From Mucilaginibacter achroorhodeus (GTDB lineage Bacteria; Bacteroidota; Bacteroidia; Sphingobacteriales; Sphingobacteriaceae): 64,000 nt of DNA. The translations under genes and the position numbers were made by a program. The notes below the pieces were generated by a model. It worked only from the letters and a program-made list of their open reading frames with translations. It had not been told where the DNA came from and made no database searches. Each line of letters begins with the position of its first letter. The first letter of the stretch is position 1. The stretch is from the NCBI RefSeq assembly GCF_007846095.1, contig NZ_VOEI01000004.1, positions 372,001-436,000 on the forward strand. The letters are read 5' to 3'. This document shows, piece by piece, positions 44,080 through 51,575 of the stretch.

Positions 44080-45714
44080 ATGAAACGGAAACTTAAGATA
44101 GTGATGGTATTGGCTGCAATTGCGCTCACAGGTATCATTATATTTCAGGCTTATTGGAGTATTAACGCTTATAAGCTTAACAAGCAGCAATTTGACCGCG
44201 ATATCAACACAGCCATGCAGCGGGCAATGGATAGCTGTAAAAGAGACTACTTTGATTCTATACGTAAGGTAATGGTGTATCGCCTGTCTGATACCGCCAT
44301 TCATATTAAGCTTGATACGATAATAGAAAGGGATACCGCACATCCAAGTTTAAATATTATGGTATCAGATAAGTATACATCCTTTGGACAGCCATATCAT
44401 ATGCTGCTCGGTGCTTATGATTTCTATCGCCGCAAACTCCCACACAAGGCAACTACGCCGGAGATATTAACAGAAATGTCTTTCTATGTACCTTCTTTTT
44501 TAGATAGGATAGAAATGCTGTTATCTATGCAAGATATAGCAAGTCATTTTGGGGAGCTACAGGGCTTTTTGCAAAAACATAAAAATGAAGAACCAAGCGA
44601 TAGCCTTATGGCCCACAACCGAATAATTAAGCACGGGGTGTATGAGCTTCCACAAAATTTTAGGCAGGCTGATAGCCTCAAAATATCAAAATATTACCGT
44701 GCAGAGCTTAATAAATTGCATCCAAAGGCGAGCTTTAAACTAAGTATCTCAGATAAACCGATTCCTCCCAAAACTGCCGATCCACATCATGTAGATGATC
44801 TTAGATACAGCGAAACAGATGAGGTAAATTACAAATATCACGGCTTCCTGTTTTTGCAGCATACTTCTAAAAATCAGCTTTTTGTGAGGGCGGTGTTTGA
44901 CAGGGCGCAGGCGGGCCTGCTAAAAGAAATGTTAGCCCCACTGTTATTTTCGGCTTTGTTAATTGTGTTCACTATTTTCTGCTTTATTTACATCATCAGA
45001 ACTATCATTAACCAGAAACGGTTGACGGAGCTAAAGGATGATTTTATTAATAACATGACGCACGAGCTGAAAACACCTATTGCAACCATATCTGTAGCAA
45101 TAGAGGGGATGCAAAAGTACAATGCGCTGGATGACCCTGATAAAACAGCGCGCTACCTGCAAACTTGTCGTAACGAGCTCGGCAGGCTTAACGATCTGGT
45201 AAATAAAGTGCTCAATATAGCAGCTTTTGAAAGCCATGATATCCCGTTAAATAAAGAATGGACAGACATCGACGGATTAATGAGCGATCTTGTTAATTCT
45301 GAAACGCTTAAGGCCGACAAACAGGTTGACATCAGTTTTGAAAATACAGTTGGTGTAAAGAGCGTATTTGCTGATAAACTGCATCTGCGAAATATCCTCG
45401 CTAACCTTATCGACAACGCTGTAAAATATTGCGCTGAGCCTGTTGTAATAAGGATCATCCTGTCAAAGAATGGCAACTATGCAGAGTTTATTGTAAAAGA
45501 TAACGGTATAGGTATACCTGCCGAACATTTGGGGCAAATATTCGATAAATTTCATCGCGTGCCATCCGGTAATGTACACGATGTAAAGGGTACAGGGCTT
45601 GGACTAAACTATGTAAAACACATGGTAGAAGCGCACGGTGGCAAAGTTGATGTAAAAAGTGTTGTTGGAAACGGTACATCGGTTAGTTTTACTTTACCTT
45701 TAAGTAATGACTAA
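44080..45714 (+). CDS. Membrane sensor histidine kinase of a two-component pair
   Basis: A 544-residue kinase with one helix near 8-28, a periplasmic sensor (about 29-285) of no recognised family, a second helix near 288-307 and then HisKA (H328 in NNMTHELKTP) and HATPase with KDNGIGIP and GTGLGLNY. No HAMP domain is evident. It overlaps its response regulator by 8 bases. The pair sits between gdhA and ccmE in the cytochrome c maturation region, so it could control ccm or respiratory genes, but there is no direct evidence. Confidence 0.93.
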   Translation: MKRKLKIVMVLAAIALTGIIIFQAYWSINAYKLNKQQFDRDINTAMQRAMDSCKRDYFDSIRKVMVYRLSDTAIHIKLDTIIERDTAHPSLNIMVSDKYTSFGQPYHMLLGAYDFYRRKLPHKATTPEILTEMSFYVPSFLDRIEMLLSMQDIASHFGELQGFLQKHKNEEPSDSLMAHNRIIKHGVYELPQNFRQADSLKISKYYRAELNKLHPKASFKLSISDKPIPPKTADPHHVDDLRYSETDEVNYKYHGFLFLQHTSKNQLFVRAVFDRAQAGLLKEMLAPLLFSALLIVFTIFCFIYIIRTIINQKRLTELKDDFINNMTHELKTPIATISVAIEGMQKYNALDDPDKTARYLQTCRNELGRLNDLVNKVLNIAAFESHDIPLNKEWTDIDGLMSDLVNSETLKADKQVDISFENTVGVKSVFADKLHLRNILANLIDNAVKYCAEPVVIRIILSKNGNYAEFIVKDNGIGIPAEHLGQIFDKFHRVPSGNVHDVKGTGLGLNYVKHMVEAHGGKVDVKSVVGNGTSVSFTLPLSND

Positions 45715-46396
45715 TACCCGCGTACTTTTGGCCGAAGATGAGTTAGCCCTGGCGCATATTGTACGCGAAAGCCTGGAAGAAAGCGGGTTTGCGGTTACAC
45801 TATGCGCCAACGGCGAGCAAGCGCTGAAAAGCTATCAAAGCACTAATTACGATATTTTGGTGCTTGATGTAATGATGCCCAAAATGGATGGCTTTGAAGT
45901 AGCTCGTAAAGTGAGGGCAACGGATAACACAACACCTATTATTTTCCTTACTGCACGCTCGCAGCCCAAGGATGTGGTTGCAGGTTTTGAGATTGGTGCT
46001 AATGACTATCTTAAAAAACCGTTCAGCGTTGAGGAACTGATAGTGCGTATAAAGGTAATGCTAAGCACCAATCGCATTTTACCTAAGCTCAGATCGGCAC
46101 AGGAGGCTTATGCTATCAACAATATTTCGTTCTCGCCAAACAAAAATATGCTTCAGCATGGAGTAAGTAACATACAACTTACTGCCCGTGAGAGTGATAT
46201 TTTAAAAATTCTTTGTAAACACCAATACGAGGTAATTCCGCGCAAGGAACTGCTTGACGCTTTATGGGGAGATGACAGTTTCTTTAACGCCCGCAGCTTA
46301 GACGTATTTATCACTCGCTTACGTACTCATCTTAAGGTAGATCCGCAGGTGCAGATAATCAACGTAAGAGGAGTGGGGTATAAGTTGGTGTGGTAA
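45707..46396 (+). CDS. OmpR-family response regulator
   Basis: A 229-residue regulator with a receiver (LLAEDELAL at the start, phospho-acceptor Asp in LVLDVMMPKMDG, Thr of FLTARS and Lys of LKKPF) and a C-terminal winged helix (TARESDILKIL, then RSLDVFITRLRTHLK and VRGVGYKLV). It overlaps the kinase gene by 8 bases and is surely its partner. Confidence 0.94.
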   Translation: MTNTRVLLAEDELALAHIVRESLEESGFAVTLCANGEQALKSYQSTNYDILVLDVMMPKMDGFEVARKVRATDNTTPIIFLTARSQPKDVVAGFEIGANDYLKKPFSVEELIVRIKVMLSTNRILPKLRSAQEAYAINNISFSPNKNMLQHGVSNIQLTARESDILKILCKHQYEVIPRKELLDALWGDDSFFNARSLDVFITRLRTHLKVDPQVQIINVRGVGYKLVW

Positions 46397-46496
46397 CAAC
46401 TGCGAACCAAATTACTTATGCCTAAACCTTATCACATTTTACCTATGCAATCTATAACAATTCTAAATAAGCAATATCCCTTGTAATAAACATTAT

Positions 46497-46519
46497 TAGC
46501 TTTGCGTTTTGTATTTTTG
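46497..46519 (+). promoter_or_regulatory. Twin -7 promoter boxes upstream of ccmE
   Basis: Two exact TAnnTTTG matches occur, TAGCTTTG at 46497-46504 and TATTTTTG at 46512-46519, 29 bases or more before the ATG at 46549. Either could start the ccmE-ccmF transcript, separating it from the two-component operon. Confidence 0.5.
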
Positions 46520-46548
46520 CAAAACTGTTCTGTGCAGTTGTATAAACA

Positions 46549-46959
46549 ATGAAAAAAAGCGCAATCTTCGGTATAGTAACTATTGCTATTGCGATAGCTG
46601 TTATCATAAGCACCTATTCAAACACAAGTACTTACGGCTCTTTTAACGATGCCCGTAAAGCTGACGCTGAACTACATGTTGTAGGCCATCTTAACAAAAC
46701 CAAAGCTTTGTATTATGATGCTACTAAAGATGCTAACTACTTTTCTTTCTATATGAAAGATAATAAAGGTGAGGAGTGTAAGGTGGTGTTCAGTGGTACC
46801 AAACCACAGGATTTTGAGCGTTCGGAACAAATTGTACTGACCGGTTCTATGAAAGGCAAAGAGTTTCATGCCTCAAAGATCCTGATGAAATGCCCATCTA
46901 AATATACCGACGATAAATTGAACGTTGCTGAGTCTAAAACGCAAAGCGCCAGCATATAA
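46549..46959 (+). CDS. ccmE: Haem chaperone CcmE, CxxxY variant
   Basis: A 136-residue periplasmic haem chaperone with an N-terminal membrane anchor (about 5-23) and an OB-fold beta domain. The canonical haem-binding motif HxxxY appears here as C115-P-S-K-Y119. The Cys variant, linked in archaea and some deltaproteobacteria to an altered Ccm system often called I*, would bind haem through Cys in place of His. It is followed 10 bases later by the CcmF-type lyase. The family call is strong through fold and position, since sequence identity with enteric CcmE is low. Confidence 0.87.
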   Translation: MKKSAIFGIVTIAIAIAVIISTYSNTSTYGSFNDARKADAELHVVGHLNKTKALYYDATKDANYFSFYMKDNKGEECKVVFSGTKPQDFERSEQIVLTGSMKGKEFHASKILMKCPSKYTDDKLNVAESKTQSASI

Positions 46960-46969
46960 ATAGTTTTTA

Positions 46970-49468
46970 ATGGAGATAGCTTATCAGGGCGAACACCTTT
47001 TTCCGGGTAGTTTAGGCCAGTTTTTTATTGTACTTGCATTCGGTTCAGCACTTTTTTCATTCATCTGTTACTACTTTGCCACTACCGAAACTGCTGCCAG
47101 CAGCGATAAATCGTGGTTGCGCATGGGTCGTATAGGCTACTGGTTAAACACTGTATCTATCATTGGTATGGGTGTTTGTTTGTTCTACATTCTTTACAAC
47201 CATTATTTCGAGTACCATTACGCCTGGTCGTACACTTCTAAAACCTTACCTACCTATTATTTAATTTCCGGTTTTTGGAACGGGCAGGAGGGTGGCTTTT
47301 TGCTATGGATGTTTTGGGGAGCGGTTTTAGGTAATGTACTAATATGGCGCGCCAAAAGTTGGGAAAAGCCAGCTATGGCTATCATGGCGCTATCGCAAGC
47401 GGTTTTAGGTACCATGATATTAGGCCTGCAGATAGGCAGTGCACATATCGGCAGCTCACCGTTTTTATTGCTGCGCGATGCCATGGCCGATGCACCGATA
47501 TTTAAAAACGCTAACTATCTCGATTTTATAAAAGACGGCAAGGGCATGAACCCTTCGCTTCAAAACTACTGGATGATCATCCACCCGCCGGTGTTGTTCC
47601 TTGGCGTGGCGTCTCTGGTAGTGCCGTTTGCATTTGCCGTTGCCGGTTTATGGCAAAGACGTTTTAAGGAGTGGGTTCCGGCTGCAATACCTTACGCTTT
47701 GTTTGCCTGTATGATATTGGGCACAGGTGTTATTATGGGTTCTTTCTGGGCTTATGAATCATTGAACTTCGATGGCTTTTGGGCTTGGGACCCGGTAGAG
47801 AATGCATCTATCTTCCCTTGGTTGATCATGGTGGCTGCGGTACACGTACTTATCGTATTTAAAAACAGTGGTCATTCATATTTTACGGCAGCATTTTTAA
47901 CACTGCTGGCTTTCGTTATCGAATGGTATTCATCGTTCCTGGCACGTAGTGGTGTGCTGGGCGAAACATCTGTACACGCATTTACCGACCTTGGCCTGTT
48001 CTGGCAGTTGGTTATCGGTATGGCTATATTCTTCATCATAATGGTTTACCTGCTGGTAAGCCGCTGGAAAGAAATGCCCATCACCAAAAAGGATGAGGAC
48101 ACTTATTCGCGCGAGTTCTGGATGTTTGTAGGTGCGGTATTCCTTTGCCTATCATGCCTGCAATTGGTGGTAGTAACATCACTGCCGGTTTGGAACCTGA
48201 TGTTTGGCACCAAATGGGCGCCGCCAACAGAATCTATCAAACAATACAACGTTTTTCAGGGATCATTTGCCGTGGTGATCGCATTGCTTACAGGTATCAC
48301 GCAGTTCCTTAAATACAAGAAAACCGATATAACGCGCTTCTTTATTACTACCGGCGTTTACCTCGTATTTGCTGCGTTGGTAGCTGCGTTAATTATCTAT
48401 GCAACCGGGCTGTATAAACTTAGCTTCGTGTTCTGGCTGGTGATGTTTGCATCGTTGTATAGTGTTTTTGCTAATGGTAAAATACTGTCTGACGCGTTTA
48501 AAGGTAAATACAAACTTGCCGGGTCTGCCGTATCACACATCGGTTTTGGTTTACTTTTGGTAGGCGCGCTGATAGCTGCAGGTACTAAAAAAGTAGTATC
48601 TATAAACGAACAGGGCGAAGAGCACATTGCCGAATCTTACAAAGAGGAGAATCCAAAGGAAAACCTGCTGCTTTACCTTAATCAGCCTATCAAAATGGGC
48701 GAGTATAACGTAACCTTTAAAGGTGATACCATAGAAGGCGCTCAGCACTTGTTCAATATCGATTATGAACGAGTGAAAGATGGTAAGGTGACTGAGAAAT
48801 TCAGATTGAGGCCAAACGTAATACAATCTCAAGGTGGTATGTCGTCATCTCCGGATACCAAGCATTACCTGTTCCGCGATTTATACACGCACATCACCAT
48901 GACCAACGTGATAAGTGCCGAACCTAAGCAGGAAGAAAACCACGCCGACCATCCCGAGGCCGACGATGATAAAAACTACGATGCACCGGTTGCCCATGAA
49001 GTTGCCGTTGGTGATACTATCCCGTACCGCGATGGCAAGATCATACTAAAAAGCCTGAACAAACAGGTGAAAGTTAAGGACATCCCGCTGAGTGATAAGG
49101 ATGTTGCCGTTGGCGCACAGCTTGAAGTTATAACCCAGGGGAAAACCTACACAACAGAACCGGTTTACCTGATAAAGGGCCGTAATGTTTTTGATTTTGG
49201 TAAAAAACTGGAAGAAGCTGGTTTAAAGCTGCGTTTCTCAAAGATCATCCCGGATAAAGGCAAAGTTGAAATTCTGGTTTACCAACAGCCTGAAAGCAAG
49301 AAGAAATTTATTGTAATGAAGGCCGTTGAGTTCCCTTACATCAACTTTTTGTGGGCGGGTACCATTATCATGGTCATCGGGTTCTTTATGTCGATATTAA
49401 GAAGGAATAAAGAACTGAAACCTGCTTTAGCAGAAGTCAAAAGTCAAAAGTCAGAAGTCAAAAGATAA
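46970..49468 (+). CDS. ccmF: CcmF-type cytochrome c haem lyase
   Basis: An 832-residue membrane protein with about fifteen predicted helices and the WWD-type motif WAWDPVENASIFPWL near residue 267, flanked by the haem-ligand histidines (IIHPPVLF near 205). It attaches haem from CcmE to apocytochrome c. The periplasmic C-terminal domain (about 530-800) contains a His/Glu/Asp-rich loop (EENHADHPEADDD) that may bind metal. The last residues (KSQKSEVKR) come from a short tandem repeat in the DNA. Confidence 0.93.
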   Translation: MEIAYQGEHLFPGSLGQFFIVLAFGSALFSFICYYFATTETAASSDKSWLRMGRIGYWLNTVSIIGMGVCLFYILYNHYFEYHYAWSYTSKTLPTYYLISGFWNGQEGGFLLWMFWGAVLGNVLIWRAKSWEKPAMAIMALSQAVLGTMILGLQIGSAHIGSSPFLLLRDAMADAPIFKNANYLDFIKDGKGMNPSLQNYWMIIHPPVLFLGVASLVVPFAFAVAGLWQRRFKEWVPAAIPYALFACMILGTGVIMGSFWAYESLNFDGFWAWDPVENASIFPWLIMVAAVHVLIVFKNSGHSYFTAAFLTLLAFVIEWYSSFLARSGVLGETSVHAFTDLGLFWQLVIGMAIFFIIMVYLLVSRWKEMPITKKDEDTYSREFWMFVGAVFLCLSCLQLVVVTSLPVWNLMFGTKWAPPTESIKQYNVFQGSFAVVIALLTGITQFLKYKKTDITRFFITTGVYLVFAALVAALIIYATGLYKLSFVFWLVMFASLYSVFANGKILSDAFKGKYKLAGSAVSHIGFGLLLVGALIAAGTKKVVSINEQGEEHIAESYKEENPKENLLLYLNQPIKMGEYNVTFKGDTIEGAQHLFNIDYERVKDGKVTEKFRLRPNVIQSQGGMSSSPDTKHYLFRDLYTHITMTNVISAEPKQEENHADHPEADDDKNYDAPVAHEVAVGDTIPYRDGKIILKSLNKQVKVKDIPLSDKDVAVGAQLEVITQGKTYTTEPVYLIKGRNVFDFGKKLEEAGLKLRFSKIIPDKGKVEILVYQQPESKKKFIVMKAVEFPYINFLWAGTIIMVIGFFMSILRRNKELKPALAEVKSQKSEVKR

Positions 49469-49718
49469 GGCCAATACAACAATATTTTACGGAGAGCACA
49501 AAGGAATTACCTTTGTGCTCTTTGCGTTTTATATGGTAATTTACGCTGATAGAGATTGCTTTAGTGTAGCTACCATCTGTGATCAAATGGTCGGAGCGGA
49601 TGAACATTCTACAAGAATGGTAAGTATACTCATCAAAGCATTGCGTTCTGTAACAATTTACAAACACCTGTAAAAACTGCTTGGCAAACATTAAATTAGG
49701 GTTACCAATACCCTTTAC

Positions 49719-51140
49719 ATGCTTAGCCTAAAAAAATTACTTAGCGCATCTATATTGTTGTTGCCACTATTTACAAATGCCCAGGAAAAATCACCTCTGA
49801 TTACAGGTAATGTAAATATTTCAATAAAAAAAGGCACTATTGCCTGCGACCTCATAGTGACCGACCTGCCAGATGTAAAAGATTACGTCATCAGGCTTAA
49901 TTCAGGTATGAACATCCATTACTTTAAAGACCTGAAACGAAGCAAACAGCCTTTGTACTACGATATGGATACCAAAGACAGTATCCAGTCTGACGAGACC
50001 AAGGCGTATTACCTGCACGAGAACACGGGTAACCCGGCGCGTTATCTGCCTGAGGAACTGGAGATAAAATATGCGGGCATGTACCCTGTAATTGCTGATT
50101 CGCTGAGCGGTTACATGGGCCAGGACTGGCGGGGCAACATAGCCTTTAACGGTTACTCGGTAAGGGCCGAAGGAATGCAGGCGGCGTGGTACCCTGTATT
50201 GTATGATAAAGCTACAAGAACCCGTTACGCAGAAGTAAAGTACAATATCAACATTACCTGTAACGATTGCAGCCTGCTTTTTTTGAACGGCAGCCAGCCG
50301 GTGAGAGGGACAAAAGGTAGCTTTAAAAGCGATGCCACGCAAGAGATGTCTATGTACTGTGGCGACGTTAAGGCAAAGCAAAATAAAGGTGTATGGCTTA
50401 TCAATTCGGATATGACCGCGCAGCAGGAGCAGAAGTTATTTGATCTGGCGGGTTCCTACCAATCGTACTACACTAAAAACTTTGGCACACCTTTTAAAGG
50501 CAATCTTGCTTTCGTACAAACCACACCCGTGGCTGATTCCGCACAATGGGCTTTTTCTTTTTTTTCGGCACCCACAACTTTTAACGTAGGAGCCGGGCGG
50601 TATGGCCTGCATGCTATGTTTGATGATAAAAACAGCGGTATGCCTAAAAAGACCATGGCGCACGAACTGGCGCATTATTACTTTGGTACATTGTTAAAGC
50701 CCGGCAATGAGTTTGGCCATGCCATTGAAGAAGGCTTTGCCGAGTACTTAGCGTTTAATCTTACTAAGCATTTAGAGGGTGAAGCCGTGTACAATGAAAA
50801 TCTGCAGAACAAGGTACACAGTCTTAAATATCTGCATAAATATCAACCATTTTCAAAAGTAGTGTCTGATAAAGATTACGGCAACCGCGAATATTACCTG
50901 TACTATTACACGCCGGTGTTACTTTTAGCTATCGAAAAAGAAATGGGTGAACCAGTGATGTGGAAATGGCTTAAAGCCATGATAGCCACCGGTTCAGACC
51001 ACGCAGATTACAGCCTGATGCTTAATACTTTCCGCACCGCCGTAACGGATAAAGACCTGCAGGAGAAGATCATTAAGAAGTATTTTACATCTGATGATGC
51101 ATTGAAGAATGCCTATGAGGTGTTGGGGGTGAAAGAGTAG
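49719..51140 (+). CDS. Secreted gluzincin metallopeptidase (M1-like)
   Basis: A 473-residue protein with a signal peptide (about 1-21, ending FTNAQ). The zinc motif is HELAH at 315-319, and the third ligand is E338, giving HExxH-x18-E, the spacing of M1-type gluzincins. The N-terminal about 220 residues form beta-rich segments before the catalytic domain. A GAMEN exopeptidase motif is not seen, so aminopeptidase activity is unsure. Length is shorter than classical M1 enzymes. It stands alone between ccmF and a repeat-rich gap. Confidence 0.83.
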   Translation: MLSLKKLLSASILLLPLFTNAQEKSPLITGNVNISIKKGTIACDLIVTDLPDVKDYVIRLNSGMNIHYFKDLKRSKQPLYYDMDTKDSIQSDETKAYYLHENTGNPARYLPEELEIKYAGMYPVIADSLSGYMGQDWRGNIAFNGYSVRAEGMQAAWYPVLYDKATRTRYAEVKYNINITCNDCSLLFLNGSQPVRGTKGSFKSDATQEMSMYCGDVKAKQNKGVWLINSDMTAQQEQKLFDLAGSYQSYYTKNFGTPFKGNLAFVQTTPVADSAQWAFSFFSAPTTFNVGAGRYGLHAMFDDKNSGMPKKTMAHELAHYYFGTLLKPGNEFGHAIEEGFAEYLAFNLTKHLEGEAVYNENLQNKVHSLKYLHKYQPFSKVVSDKDYGNREYYLYYYTPVLLLAIEKEMGEPVMWKWLKAMIATGSDHADYSLMLNTFRTAVTDKDLQEKIIKKYFTSDDALKNAYEVLGVKE

Positions 51141-51151
51141 GTGCATTTTCC

Positions 51152-51402
51152 CGCTTAGGCACGTAGTGCCATGCCTCTTAGCCCACACAAGTCCGCCATC
51201 GTTCTGCCAGCTTTCACCCAAAGCTTTTTTGCTGACAGGGAAAAGTAAGAGCAGTAACCCGATGCTACCGAAAGATGCGACATAGTGTAACGTGCGGGTA
51301 GCACAGGCATTGCAATAGCATAAACGTAGTAGCGCGTTACCAAGTCGCGAGTTTTCTTTTTGGTACTTTTTCTTTTGCGGAAAAAGAAAAAGTACATCCA
51401 CT
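51152..51402. repeat. Non-coding interspersed repeat ending in a perfect hairpin
   Basis: About 250 bp with no credible gene. Both strands give open frames that look like shadows, as repeat consensus sequences often do. At its right end a 14-bp hairpin, GTACTTTTTCTTTT with its complement (51363-51395, loop GCGGA), sits next to an ACATCC. At the left is a small palindromic GGCACGTAGTGCC. I recall similar tracts in many Sphingobacteriaceae genomes, but that memory is not checked. With the next element it fills most of the 435-base gap before mutS. Confidence 0.5.
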
Positions 51403-51418
51403 AATGATCGTAAATCAC

Positions 51419-51478
51419 TGTCATTCCTAACGGAGAACTAATCCTAAAGAGATTGCCACGCTATCGCTCGCAATGACG
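51419..51478. mobile_element. Short REP/MITE-like element of the GIY-YIG-associated family
   Basis: A 60-bp unit from TGTCATTCC to CGCAATGACG, with the right end ATTGCCACGCTATCGCTCGC nearly identical to the ends at 26546 and 55686. The left end has diverged. No coding capacity is present. Confidence 0.6.
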
Positions 51479-51575
51479 CTTCAGGCCAACTCTCCACATC
51501 CCTTTAACTTTTCCACAATCCGCTTTATCAGCAGGCAATAAATTAAATTAGCGGATTAATAAAAGCGAGGACAAA

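Noticed and set aside
49458..49691. 77-codon minus-strand frame after ccmF
   Set aside because: It crosses the ccmF end repeat and a spacer, with no family likeness or plausible start context.
50994..51401. 135-codon minus-strand frame after the peptidase gene
   Set aside because: It spans the interspersed repeat and the end of the peptidase gene on the other strand, with low-complexity composition and no recognisable protein.
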